NCBI GenBank assembly: GCA_964019135.1
Contig: OZ025255.1
Location: 40,888,811-40,952,810, forward strand
From: Arenicola marina
Taxonomy: Eukaryota > Annelida > Polychaeta > Arenicolidae
Direction of reading: 5' to 3'
Length of the DNA stretch: 64,000 nt
The translations under genes were made by a program, and so were the position numbers. Shown one piece after another: positions 45,101 through 56,399 of this stretch. The notes under the pieces were generated by a model. That model searched no databases, was not told the DNA's origin, and saw only the letters and a program-made list of their open reading frames with translations. Position 1 is the first letter of the stretch; each line of letters opens with the position of its first letter.

Positions 45101-47010
45101 CCTCCTGCACTCGGCCTGTAAACCTGATCCCTCCTGCTCCCGGCCCGGCCTGTAAACCTGATCCCTCCTGCACCCGGCCTGTAAACCTGATCCCTCCTGC
45201 ACCCGGCCTGTAAACCTGATCCCTCCTGCACTCGGCCTGTAAACCTGATCCCTCCTGCACCCGGCCTGTAAACCTGATCCCTCCTGCACCCGGCCTGTAA
45301 ACCTGATCCCTCCTGCACCTGGCATGTAAACCTGATCCCTCCTGCACCTGGCCTGTAAACCTGGTCCCTCCTGCACCCGGCCTGTAAACCTGATCCCTCC
45401 TGCACCCGGCCTGTAAACCCGATCCCTCCTGCACCCGGCCTGTAAACCCGATCCCTCCTGCACCCGGCCTGTAAACCTGATCCCTCCTGTACCCGGCCGG
45501 TAAACCTGATCCCTCCTGCACCCGGGCTGTAAACCCAATCCCTCCTGCACCCGGCCTGTAAACCCGATCCCTCCTGCACCCGGCCTGTAAACCTGATCCC
45601 TCCTGCACCCGGCCTGTAAACCTGATCCCTCCTGCACCCGGCCTGTAAACCCGATCCCTCCTGCACCCGGCCTGTAAACCCGATCCCTCCTGCACCCGGC
45701 CTGTAAACCCGATCCCTCCTGCACCCGGCCTGTAAACCTGATCCCTCCTGCGCCCGGCCTGTAAACCTGATCCCTCCTGCACCCGGCCTGTAAACCCGAT
45801 CCCTCCTGCACCCGGCCTGTAAACCTGATCCCTCCTGCACCCGGCCTGTAAACCTGATCCCTCCTGATCGCACACAGCCTGTAAACCTGATCCCTCCTGC
45901 ACTCGGCCTGTAAACCTGATCCCTCCTGATCGCACACAGCCTGTAAACCTGATCCCTCCTGCACTCGGCCTGTAAACCTGATCCCTCCTGATCGCACACA
46001 GCCTGTAAACCTGATCCCTCCTGCACCCGGCCTGTAAACCCGATCCCTCCTGCACCCGGCCTGTAAACCCGATCCCTCCTGCACCCGGCCTGTAAACCTG
46101 ATCCCTCCTGATCGCACACAGCCTGTAAACCTGATCCCTCCTGCACTCGGCCTGTAAACCTGATCCCTCCTGCACTCGGCCTGTAAACCTGATCCCTCCT
46201 GCACCCGGCCTGTAAACCTGATCCCTCCTGCACTCGGCCTGTAAACCTGATCCCTCCTGCACTCGGCCTGTAAACCTGATCCCTCCTGCACTCGGCCTGT
46301 AAACCTGATCCCTCCTGCACTCGGCCTGTAAACCTGATCCCTCCTGCACTCGGCCTGTAAACCTGATCCCTCCTGCACTCGGCCTGTAAACCTGATCCCT
46401 CCTGCACCCGGCCTGTAAACCCGATCCCTCCTGCACTCGGCCTGTAATCCTGATCCCTCCTGATCGCACACAGCCTGCAAACCGGATCCCTCCTGCACCC
46501 GGCCTGTAAACCCGATCCCTCCTGCACTCGGCCTGTAAACCTGATCCCTCCTGCACTCGGCCTGTAAACCTGATCCCTCCTGCACTCGGCCTGTAAACCT
46601 GATCCCTCCTGCACTCGGCCTGTAAACCTGATCCCTCCTGATCGCACACAGCCTGCAAACCGGATCCCTCCTGCACCCGGCCTGTAAACCGGATCCCTTC
46701 TGCACACAGCCTGTAAACCTGATCCCTCCTGCACCCGGCCTGTAAACCTGATCCCTCCTGCACCCGGCCTGTAAACCTGATCCCTCCTGCACCCGGCCTG
46801 TAAACCTGATCCCTCCTGCACTCGGCCTGTAAACCTGATCCCTCCTGCACCCGGCCTGTAAACCTGATCCCTCCTGCACTCGGCCTGTAAACCTGATCCC
46901 TCCTGCACTCGGCCTGTAAACCTGATCCCTCCTGCACTCGGCCTGTAAACCTGATCCCTCCTGCACCCGGCCTGTAAACCCGATCCCTCCTGCACTCGGC
47001 CTGTAAACCT
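39199..47010. repeat. 29-bp tandem repeat (about 7.8 kb, ~270 units)
   Basis: Consensus TGATCCCTCCTGCACCCGGC plus CTGTAAACC. A 29-bp period cycles through all frames. On the minus strand no phase contains a stop, so three overlapping frames run for up to 2607 codons with one 29-residue cycle (containing GGIRFTGRVQEGSG). Marker units include a 34-bp form with CTCCCGGCCCGGCC and a form with GATCGCACACAGCC. These repeat at a fixed 2444-bp distance (43421/45865, 43483/45927, 42541/44985, 44195/46639, 42876/45320), so about 42.4-44.3 kb and 44.9-46.7 kb are tandem higher-order copies. A related but shorter-spaced copy lies around 40.5-41 kb. Confidence 0.97.
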
Positions 47011-47189
47011 GGAAATCTGGAGCACTGCATCAAAGAGCAGAGGTACAAATGGCCGCAGACAGTTTTTTTGTGTTGTTTCCTTTTCCCCCGTGTACATTGC
47101 TTAATATTCTGTTCCTACCTCTTCCTTTGTGTCCCAACCGTAAACGGCCCACATCGTATATACATTGTCCTACCGTCTCACGTCATCTC

Positions 47190-47248
47190 TACCACCATTC
47201 ACTCTCTCTCTCTCGCTGTCTATCTCTCTCTCTCTCCCTTTCTCGCTA

Positions 47249-47288
<40 letters not shown>

Positions 47289-47300
47289 CGTTTCCTTGTT
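47190..47300. repeat. CT microsatellite
   Basis: (CT)n with T/C interruptions, best at 47252-47285. It yields spurious Leu/Ser-rich ORFs. Confidence 0.85.
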
Positions 47301-47976
47301 TCTTCTTCCCCTGTTGCGTTTCCCACAGACCGCCCTCCACGTATCTGTCTCTATCTCTTACACTCTCCTCTCTTCCTCTACCTCTCCATTCACCCATGCG
47401 TTCTTTCTCTTTTTCTCTTTTTGCGCCCCACCCCCCCACCCGCATTGTTTCTCTTTCTTACTCTCTTCTCCTGCTCGATGCCTCGATCGGACGTCACAAC
47501 ACAAACCCTCTCCCTGTCCCTCTCCCTCTTTAAGTTATCTGCCCCTGATATCTTTCCTCTGTCTGTCGTTGGCTCTCGCTCTGCGTTCCCTTCCTGTTTT
47601 TCTCACTCTCTATAATCTCTTACGTTCCCATTCTTTCTCGCCCTGTTGTGATCTCGATCTCGCCTCTTTCAACCTCCATCACCCACTGTGAACTGGTGAA
47701 GATAGTGTCTACAGCACGGAGGGCGGGCCATGGCTTGCCTGCCGCAGCGGCCGGCCTCCTACAGCCTCACTTGGCTGGCCGGAAGCCCCGTGGGAGTCCA
47801 ACGGTTTCGACCTAACAAAGCAATATCACAGCTCGGTCAAAGACGGCCAAAGCTCCATTAAAGGTATTCTTTTTTGGGGAAAAAGTTAATGGGGATTGAT
47901 CCTCCGCGCTCCATAATGGGGTATTCGGTATTCCGAGACACGTAATACCACCAATAGGACAACGCGTGAGCACAAG

Positions 47977-48081
47977 ATGGCGGCCCAGTCGTCTGGGGAC
48001 GGACGGACGGACGGCCGCGGCCAGCGCTACCATTCCGGTCTGGAAGTGGGATTTGACACTCGTGCTGGGGCAACCTACTGA
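47977..48081 (+). CDS. Short ORF (34 codons) behind a YY1/CCAAT-like promoter signature
   Basis: The ATG lies inside AAGATGGCGGC, a YY1-type motif that often coincides with the start codon of TATA-less genes. CCAAT lies 27 bp upstream. The frame reads MAAQSSGDGRTDG and ends in GATY. The paralogous copy at 50145-50249 keeps it with one substitution (G to S). No family was recognised. Young duplications keep everything similar, so conservation is weak evidence. It could instead mark a promoter with a non-coding leader. Confidence 0.2.
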   Translation: MAAQSSGDGRTDGRGQRYHSGLEVGFDTRAGATY

Positions 48082-48086
48082 TCTGT

Positions 48087-48344
48087 ATGCTTAAAAAGTA
48101 CAGTGCCACAGATGATAAGAGATGGTTGAGGAGATTGGAATGGAACCATACACCCACGGCCGGGAAGGAGGAAGGGATACGATCTGCAATTGCACTTCGC
48201 GCTCTTCAATGGTTCAGCCACGGCAGGAATGGTCGCCTGAAAATGGAGAAATGGGCTTGGGGTGTATTTCCCTGGAGAGGTGCGGAAAAGTTGGTGTTGC
48301 GTTGGAGCGGCTTCCGTTTCAAGATTTGTCTTCCTAGTCATTAA
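48087..48344 (+). CDS. Unrecognised 85-codon ORF in the duplication
   Basis: Begins MLKKYSATDDKRWLRR and is rich in W, R and K. The second copy at 50255-50539 keeps the first ~60 residues, then runs on differently because of small indels. No known family. May be non-coding. Confidence 0.15.
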   Translation: MLKKYSATDDKRWLRRLEWNHTPTAGKEEGIRSAIALRALQWFSHGRNGRLKMEKWAWGVFPWRGAEKLVLRWSGFRFKICLPSH

Positions 48345-48640
48345 TAAGCATCGGAATCTTCTATTTCGCCGACTGATCGGGGGAGGGAAAATTGGCGCAA
48401 TGAATTTCTCTTGGAGAGGTCTTGGGAGTCTTGGAGTGTTATCATTCGCGTTGCACTGCAGTTCTGAAAGCGGTTCCTCTGCATGGAGCAGTGCCGTGTA
48501 TACCGGGGAGAGGTTTTTTTTTGGGGGGGGGGGTGGTCATGTTACCGGCACGATATGTACAAACTCCGAGTCAAATGGACGTAAGAGGGTATAACAACTA
48601 CTAAGGTATTATTACTCCCCAAAATGATTGCCCAATATGA

Positions 48641-49104
48641 AGTTTTGTGACATTTTTAAGATTGACCCCAGCCACATGCAAACATCTTTAATATCGTCAT
48701 AATAAAAATAATAACATAATTGCATGCATGTTATTGCAACGAGCTGGGGGTGGGTATGGGTGGGGTGGGAGAGGTGGGGGGGGGGCTTAAGTGGGGTCAC
48801 TCTCTCAGTGCACCATTTATCGCCCAACTACAAATAGGGATAACGGCCGTGCCAGAGGTTCAACGAGGCGGACACATCTGTGGCTATTAATATGTCATGA
48901 AGGGTGTCATAACCGGAACCACTAATCGACGACGGGATGGACGAATTATAGAAGAGTCCATACACCGAGCAGTGTGTTGTAATCCCAAATGGCATGTTCA
49001 ATAAACAAAGACTATCGGGGAACCCTGATCGATGCTTCTAATTATGAGAGTGACTTCTGGGTGCTGGCACCGGGTAATGACGTTAATTGATCTATATGTT
49101 ATCA
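48641..49104. other. Spacer; no gene seen
   Basis: AT-rich with a G-run near 48776. Nothing was recognised. Confidence 0.4.
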
Positions 49105-49495
49105 ACAACAGCGCCACCAGATACACCACCAAAATATGATGGTGCCACCGGACACATGAGTTGTCATTACCAGACACATGTGTTGGCACTACCAGACATA
49201 TGTGTTGGCACCACCAAACACATTAGTTGTCACCACCAGCCACATGTGTTTGCACCACCAGACACATGCGTTGGCACCACCAGACCCATATTTTGGCACC
49301 ACCAGACCCATGTGTTGGCACCACCAGAAACATATGTTGGCACCGCCAGACACATATAATGGCACGACCAGACACATGTGTTGGCACCACCATCCTCACC
49401 AGACCCATGTGTTGGCACCACCAAATAATGTGTTGGAACCACCAGACACATATCTTGGCACTACCAGACACATGCGTTGGCACCACCAGACACAT
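49105..49495. repeat. 22-bp tandem repeat (about 17 units)
   Basis: The unit is CCACCAGACACATGTGTTGG plus CA. Several units have point changes and there is one ~10-bp insertion near 49390. It lies between the two copies of the segmental duplication. Confidence 0.9.
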
Positions 49496-49534
49496 ACTCT
49501 CCTCTCTTTCTCGCCCTCTCCATTACCCGATGAG

Positions 49535-50845
49535 TTTCCCTCTCTTTCTCTCCTTTTGCACCCCCCCCCCCATCGTTTCCCTCTTTTATATTCTCTCCTT
49601 CTGCTCGGTTTCTCGATCGCACGTCACAACACACCCTCCCCCCACCCGCCCCTCTCCCTCTCTTTCTTTAAGTTATCTGTCCCTCACATCTTTCTTTGTC
49701 TGTGACAGTCGTTCTCTTTCGCTCTACTTTCCCTTCCTGTTTTTCTCACTCCGCTTTTCCCTCCTGGTGTTCACGCTCTCTATAATCTCTTACGATCCCA
49801 TTCTTTCTCGCCCTGTTGTGATGTCGATCTCGCCTTTCAACCTCCATCACCCACTGTGAACTGGTGAAGATAGTGTCTACAGCACGAAGGGCGGGCCATT
49901 GCTTGCCTGCCGCAGTGGCCAGTCTCGTCCAGCCTCACTTGGCTGGCCGGAAGCCCCGTGGGAGTCCAACGGTTTCGACCTAACAAAGCAATATCACAGC
50001 TCGGTCAAAGACGGCCAAAGCTCCATTAAAGGTATTCCTTTTTGGGGAAAAAGTTAATGGGGATTGATCCTCCGCGCTCCATAATGGGGTATTCGGTATT
50101 CCGAGACACGTAATACCACCAATAGGACAACGCGTGAGCACAAGATGGCGGCCCAGTCGTCTGGGGACGGACGGACGGACGGCCGCAGCCAGCGCTACCA
50201 TTCCGGTCTGGAAGTGGGATTTGACACTCGTGCTGGGGCAACCTACTGATCTGTATGCTTAAAAAGTACAGTGCCACAGATGATAAGAGATGGTTGAGGA
50301 GATTGGAATGGAACCATACACCCACGGCCGGGAAGGAGGAAGGGATACGATCTGCAATTGGACTTCGCGCTCTTCAATGGTTCAGCCACGGCAGGAATGG
50401 TCGCCTGAAAATGGAGAAATGGGCTTGGGGTGTATTTCCCTGGAGAAGTTCGGAAACGTTGGTGTTGCGTTGGACAACTTCCGTTTCAAGACTTTTCTTC
50501 CTAGTCATTAATAACCATCGGAATCTTCTATTTTGGTGACTGATCGGGAGAGGGAAAATTGGCGCAATGAATTTCTCTTGGAGAGGTCTTGGGAGTCTTG
50601 GAGTGTTATCACTCGCGTTGCACTGCAGTTCTGAAGGGGATTCCTCTGCAGGGAGCAGTGACGTGTTTACACGGGGGGAGGTGGGAGGGGGGGGGAGGGG
50701 GGGGGGGTGGCCCGGCACGGTATGTACAAACTCCGAGCCAAATGGACGATAGGTGGTATAACAACTACATTATAACAGCTACTAGATAACAACTACTGGA
50801 TAACAAATGCTAAATATTATTACTGCCCAAAATGGTTGCCCAATA
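49535..50845. repeat. Segmental duplication, copy 2
   Basis: Direct-orientation paralogue of 47400-48640. Differences include a G-rich expansion near 50680-50708 and an extra AACTACTGGATAAC-type insert near 50770-50800. The right edge meets a LINE 3' end. Confidence 0.9.
50145..50249 (+). CDS. Short ORF (34 codons), second copy
   Basis: Paralogue of 47977-48081 with the same CCAAT and AAGATGGCGGC context and a Gly-to-Ser change at residue 15. Same doubts as for the first copy. Confidence 0.18.
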   Translation: MAAQSSGDGRTDGRSQRYHSGLEVGFDTRAGATY

Positions 50846-50853
50846 TGTACTGA

Positions 50854-51162
50854 ATGACAAATTCTCTGGAAGTACTGGAAGACGAGTTACATTTCCTTAT
50901 GGTTTTTCCGCTCTATGGTGATATTCGATTTAAGTATTTTGGTCTGCAAACAGAGCAGACATTTTTACAGATTATGTCAAGTTCAGATGACATAAATTTA
51001 ATTAATTTGGCTGCCTTTGTGAATTCTGCATTTAAACGTAAAACGGAATTTGTATTACCGATTGTATCAATGTTGTTCATGTTGTACTGTGGGCCCCAAG
51101 CAGATAAGATGGGTTTATTATGTAATAAATTACATGTATATTCTATGGTTTTCAATATGTGA
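50854..51162 (+). mobile_element. LINE 3'-end remnant (ORF2 carboxy terminus)
   Basis: The frame reads LEDELHFLMVFPLYGDIRFK and then FVNSAFKRKTEF. This corresponds to the E-x-E-x-HFL-x-x-CP-x-Y...R block and following helices at the very end of non-LTR ORF2 proteins. The usual Cys of CP-x-Y is Phe here. It is better preserved than the remnant at 8540-9380, with no stop in this 102-codon stretch. 5'-truncated, as LINE copies usually are. Confidence 0.7.
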
Positions 51163-51424
51163 GATAGTGTTTTGCTATGTCACCTGTCTGAACCCAGGGG
51201 CTGCACCGCGCCAGAGAATCTCTAGATGTAATGAGATGAAGCATATTGACTGTAAGGATCTAACCCATGTCTATCTATCTGGCGGTCAGTGCGGGCGCGG
51301 TCTATTGATGTAACAGAACCCCCGGGGGGTACTTAGCGAACTAAGCAATGAAATACCAATTAACGCTCCCTCACAGACCCATGTTTCACAGAGCCAATAA
51401 TCCGAATCTGGACCCGACATAATT
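51163..51424. other. No recognisable gene
   Basis: Mixed sequence with no assigned feature. Confidence 0.4.
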
Positions 51425-51700
51425 GGCCTTCTGTGCTTCCCATGGCAACGCTGTTCACGACTGGCATGTCTCCCCTTCCCGCCCCTCCCCGCGCCCCCGC
51501 CCCCGCCATCCCCGCCCGCCTGTCCTTCCTTCCGACCCAGCCAAGACACGTGACACTTGAGTTCAGATTGTCCACGGTGAAGGCAGCAAGATCCTGCATT
51601 ATCGCCCGGCTCCCTTGGCCGAAGAGGCTATGGCGGCGGCGACGGTAGCGGCGGCGGCGGCGGCGTCCAGAGAAATTGATTTCAGATGAAAGCTGGTGCC
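51425..51700. promoter_or_regulatory. CpG-rich, CGG-repeat stretch (possible promoter)
   Basis: GC-rich block with CATGGCAAC (RFX X-box half-like), a CACGTGAC E-box at about 51546 and a GGC/GCG trinucleotide run at 51630-51667. A + ATG at 51630 gives only a 19-codon Ala-rich frame. The 238-codon minus frame across the block is Arg/Gly-rich and probably fortuitous. It could be a CpG-island-like promoter, but no gene is tied to it. Confidence 0.25.
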
Positions 51701-52886
51701 CCTGCTTGTGACCCCGTTGACGGCCAGGGGGAAATCTCGCGTGGTTTGGTTTGATTCTTGCGTGGCCCGGTGACAGGTGGCATTGGCCGAGCGTCCACAG
51801 TGGCGCTGGGAGTTTCCCGCCAGTGACATATGGGGTCTGGCCTTCCCAAACAAGCATAAGTGACGAATCCCACGCCGAGGAAGGATGGAGGCCCATGCTA
51901 ATGAAACACCTCGCCCGGAAGACGTGCCCTGTTACCTCACGCGATCCGCGCGAAGCAACCGAATATCTGGTTGCCAGGTTCATGTCAATCTTCGCGGCGT
52001 GGTAATTATGGAGCACGCTCGCCATGGTCATATTGCGCAACACCTCACATTCTAAAATATTTTGAAAAGACGGCATTCTTTGATGAACTCATAGGCTGAT
52101 CTAATTCCGAAAGACTGGCCAATGAAAGCCAAGGCGGTTATATTGGTTCTCTAAATGTCAAAGATCCATCGACTTCCCTTTAAACGTCCTCGATAAATCC
52201 AGACAAAATGTATGGGACAAGCGCTGGCAAATGTGGGTCGTTGAGCAGCGTCAACCGGAACGTGGTCCAACGTTGGTGGCAGGACCAACTTCCCCTCGCC
52301 CCCCCCATCCCCAATGCCCGCCATCATCCGCAATACACAGTCTATGGTTTTACATTGGTTTCATGCAAATTGACCCTTCTAATATAATTCCATTAAGGAA
52401 AGTGTCCTTGACATCTGCCTAGACATAGGCTTCAGTGGCTGCTCGAGGATTATATTGGTCGGGTGGTGAAGCGGAGGGGCGGGAGCGGGGGGGGGGGAGG
52501 CTTTGGACGTTTGCCGACCGGATAAAGGGCTTCAGGCTCCCGAGACTACAATATCCGCTAGAGTCGGCATAATGAACCGGCGCCTGATCTTTCAATTCTG
52601 TCTTTGGAGTGAACTCCCTTTTATCAAGGTTCCAAATTCAGTTGATATCGATGCTAACTTTATCGAAGCCCTTTTGTCTAATGCAAACTAATGTGCAATA
52701 ATAATACTTATGGCTTCGGCTTTGCAATGAATACTGCTTCGATCATAACCATCATCCGTTGATTCAATAATTGCATAACTGAAGCATTACCCTTGTCTAA
52801 TCACGTCGACTATTATCAATACCGACAAGATACTGCCACGTGGCAATATTGTTATATGCCATGGAATATATCTCTCATCAATCTCA
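51701..52886. other. No recognisable gene
   Basis: Several 60-85 codon ORFs without family resemblance. G-run near 52486. Confidence 0.35.
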
Positions 52887-53204
52887 CTAATGAAAACAGC
52901 GAAAGACCGAATCCGTGTAATATGTGGCCCAGATATACAGACTGAGACCATGATGTGCACCAGCAAGAATATAAACCTGGAAAATGAATGTATTGATGGG
53001 TGTTTCGAGAGGGTCTTGGGTTGGATTCGGCAGAAAGTATTTGGTATATTCCGTAGGAGTTGACCCCTGGGCGAGGGCTAACACGCCTTCATAACGGCCC
53101 ACGGTCTGTCCGAGAAATGAGCAATAACTTCCGGTTAGATGAGGGTTGTTATCCGTCTCCATGGGGACAGTCCTAAGTCCTGGTGACTGCAGGACGAACC
53201 ACAA
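52887..53204 (-). CDS. Unrecognised 105-codon ORF
   Basis: A minus frame with varied composition (…NPHLTGSYCSFLGQTVGRYE… then a hydrophobic TFIFQVYILAGAHHGLSLYI near residues 72-91). Composition is protein-like and not repeat-driven, but no family was recognised. Splice sites are weak (CAG|G upstream without a pyrimidine tract, CAG|GTTTAT inside). It may be an exon or chance. Confidence 0.22.
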   Translation of the reverse strand: MWFVLQSPGLRTVPMETDNNPHLTGSYCSFLGQTVGRYEGVLALAQGSTPTEYTKYFLPNPTQDPLETPINTFIFQVYILAGAHHGLSLYIWATYYTDSVFRCFH

Positions 53205-53351
53205 CTCTCCATCACCTGCGTTGCCTCAACCCACCCCCACCCCCCCACCCTACACCCTTGTCATCAGTCCCTCCCCCCCTCTAGCTTCCATGTAATATGA
53301 TCTGCGTTATTGTGTCATATATAAGTCGACCCCATTGCGGGCATGCAGATT

Positions 53352-56335
53352 GTCAGAACGGCGGCTTCTATCTCTACCGTGAGGCCTCGTGTCCTGACAA
53401 TGTTAGTTATCTGTCTGCTGTGACGGCGGCTTCTATCTCCACCGAGAGGCCTCGTGTCCTGACAATGTTAGTTGTCTGTCTGCTGTGGCGGCGCCTTCTA
53501 TCGCCACCGAGAGGCCTCGTGTCCTGACAATGTTAGTTGTCTGTCTGCTGTGGCGGCGGCTTCTATCGCCACCGAGAGGCCTCGTGTCCTGACAATGTTA
53601 GTTGTCTGTCTGCTGTGGCGGCGGCTTCTATCTCCACCGAGAGGCCTTGTGTCCTGACAATGTTAGTTGTCTGTCTGCTGTGGCGGCGCCTTCTATCGCC
53701 ACCGAGAGGCCTCGTGTCTTGGCAATGTTAGTTGTCTGTCTGCTGTGGCTTCGCCTTCTATCGCCACCGAGAGGCCTCGTGTCCTCACAATGTTAGTTGT
53801 CTGTCTGCTGTGGCGGCGCCTTCTATCTCCACCGAGAGGCCTGGTGTCCTCACAATGTTAGTTGTCTGTCTGCTGTGGCTGCACCTTCTATCTCCACCGA
53901 GAGGCCTCGTGTCCTGACAATGTTAGTTGTCTGTCCGCTGTGGCTGCGGCTTCTATCTACACCGAGAGGCCTCGTGTCCTGACAATGTTAGTTGTCTGTC
54001 TGCTGTGGCGGCGGCTTCTATCTCCACCGAGAGGCTCCGTGTCCTGACAATGTTGGTTGTCTGTCTGCTGTGGCGGCGGCTTCTATCTCAACCGAGAGGC
54101 CTCGTGTCCTGACAATGTTAGTTGTCTGTCTGCTGTGGCTTCGGCTTCTATCTCTACCGAGAGGCTCCGTGTCCTGACAATGTTAGTTGTCTGTCTGCTG
54201 TGGTTGCGGCTTCTATCTCCACCGAGAGGCCTCGTGTCCTGACAATGTTAGTTGTCCGTCTGTTGTGGCGGCAGCTTCTATCTCCACCGAGAGGCCTCGT
54301 GTCCTGACAATGTTAGTTGTCTGTCTGCTGTGGCTTCGCCTTCTATCGCCACCGAGAGGCCTCGTGTCCTCACAATGTTAGTTGTCTGTCTGCTGTGGCG
54401 GCGCCTTCTATCTCCACCGAGAGGCCTGGTGTCCTCACAATGTTAGTTGTCTGTCTGCTGTGGCTGCACCTTCTATCTCCACCGAGAGGCCTCGTGTCCT
54501 GACAATGTTAGTTGTCTGTCTGCTGTGGCAGCGCCTTCTATCTCCACCGAGAGGCCTTGTGTCCTGACAATGTTAGTTGTCTGTCTGCAGTGGCGGCGCC
54601 TTCTATCGCCACCGAGAGGCCTCGTGTCTTGGCAATGTTAGTTGTCCGTCTGTTGTGGCGGCAGCTTCTATCTCCACCGAGAGGCCTCGTGTCCTGACAA
54701 TGTTAGTTGTCTGTCTGCTGTGGCTTCGCCTTCTATCGCCACCGAGAGGCCTCGTGTCCTCACAATGTTAGTTGTCTGTCTGCTGTGGCGGCGCCTTCTA
54801 TCTCCACCGAGAGGCCTGGTGTCCTCACAATGTTAGTTGTCTGTCTGCTGTGGCTGCACCTTCTATCTCCACCGAGAGGCCTCGTGTCCTGACAATGTTA
54901 GTTGTCTGTCTGCTGTGGCTGCGGCTTCTATCTCCACCGAGAGGCCTCGTGTCCTGACAATGTTAGTTGTCTGTCTGCTGTGGCGGCGGCTTCTATCTCC
55001 ACCGAGAGGCTCCGTGTCCAGACAATGTTGGTTGTCTGTCTGCTGTGGCGGCGGCTTCTATCTCAACCGAGAGGCCTCGTGTCCTGACAATGTTGGTTGT
55101 CTGTCTGCTGTGGCGGCGGCTTCTATCTCAACCGAGAGGCCTCGTGTCCTGACAATGTTAGTTGTCTGTCTGCTGTGGCGGCGGCTTCTATCTCCACCGA
55201 GAGGCCTCGTGTCCTGACAATGTTAGTTGTCTGTCTGCTGTGGCAGCGCCTTCTATCTCCACCGAGAGGCCTCGTGTCCTGACAATGTTAGTTGTCTGTC
55301 TGCTGTGGCGGCGCCTTCTATCTCCACCGAGAGGCCTCGTGTCCTCACAACGTTAGTTGTCTGTCTGCTGTGGCTGCCACTTCTATCTCCACCGAGAGGC
55401 CTCGTGTCCTCACAATGTTAGTTGTCTGTCTGCTGTGGCGCCCACTTCTATCTCCATCGAGAGGCCTCGCGTCCTGACAATGTTAGTTGCCTGTCTGCTG
55501 TGGCTTCGGCTTCTATCTCCACCGAGAGGCCTCGTGTCCTGACAATGTTAGTTGTCTGTCTGCTGTGGCGGCGGCTTCTATCTCCACCGAGAGGCCCGTG
55601 TCCTGACAATGTTAGTTGTCTGTCTGCTGTGGTGGCGGCTTCTATCTCCACCGAGAGGCCTCGTGTCCTGACAATGTTAGTTGTCTGTCTGCTGTGGTGG
55701 CGGCTTCTATCTCCACCGAGAGGCCTCGTGTCCTGACAATGTTAGTTGTCTGTCTGCTGTGGTGGCGGCTTCTATCTCCACCGAGAGGCGTCGTGTCCTG
55801 ACAATGTTAGTTGCCTGTCTGCTGTGGCCACACCTTCTATCTCCACCGAGAGACCCGTGTCCTGACAATGTTAGTTGTCTGTCTGCTGTGGTGGCGGCTT
55901 CTATCTCCACCGAGAGGCCTCGTGTCCTGACAATGTTAGTTGTCTGTCTGCTGTGGTGGCGGCTTCTATCTCCACCGAGAGGCCTCGTGTCCTCACAATG
56001 TTAGTTGTCTGTCTGCTGTGGTGGCGGCTTCTATCTCCACCGAGAGGCCTCGTGTCCTGACAATGTTAGTTGTCTGTCTGCTGTGGTGGCGGCTTCTATC
56101 TCCACCGAGAGGCGTCGTGTCCTCACAATGTTAGTTGCCTGTCTGCTGTGGCCACACCTTCTATCTCCACCGAGAGGCCTCGTGTCCTGACAATGTTAGT
56201 TGCCTGTCTGCTGTGGTGGCGGCTTCTATCTCCACCGAGAGGCCTCGTGTCCTGACAATGTTAGTTGTCTGTCTGCTGTGGTGGCTGCTTCTATCTCCAC
56301 CCAGAGGCCTCGTGTCCTCACAATGTAAGTTGTCT
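53352..56335. repeat. 65-bp tandem repeat (about 46 units)
   Basis: The unit contains TCTATCTCCACCGAGAGGCC, CGTGTCCTGACAATGTTAG and TTGTCTGTCTGCTGTGGCGG. Frames close once per unit, so ORFs repeat every 65 bp. Two 64-bp units lie near 55590 and 55850. Variant words recur at 53732, 54317 and 54707 (585 and 390 bp, 9 and 6 units) and likewise at 53862, 54447 and 54837, so blocks of six to nine units have been copied. The right end decays at 56335-56380. Confidence 0.96.
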
Positions 56336-56399
56336 GTCTGCTGTGTCCTCACGATGTTAGTTGTCTCTCTCTGCTGTTTTTTTTACTGCAAGTTCTGGT

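Larger units (their letters stand above)
47400..48640. repeat. Segmental duplication, copy 1
   Basis: Colinear with 49535-50845 at a constant 2168-bp offset over most of its length. Identity is about 95% in the central part (47800-48250) and lower in the pyrimidine-rich left flank. It contains a CCAAT box, a YY1-like AAGATGGCGGC site and two short conserved ORFs (47977-48081 and 48087-48344, +). Confidence 0.9.

Noticed and set aside
39143-46966. 2607-codon minus-strand ORF as a giant repetitive protein gene
   Set aside because: It is the read-out of a 29-bp satellite whose unit lacks stops on this strand; neighbouring frames give the same cycle, there is no unique domain, and the array shows typical satellite structure.
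47049-47691. Leu/Ser-rich membrane protein ORFs
   Set aside because: Generated by CT microsatellite and pyrimidine-rich low complexity in all three + frames.
51360-52076. 238-codon minus-strand gene
   Set aside because: Arg/Gly-rich composition follows the CGG-rich block; no domain and no splice or start support.
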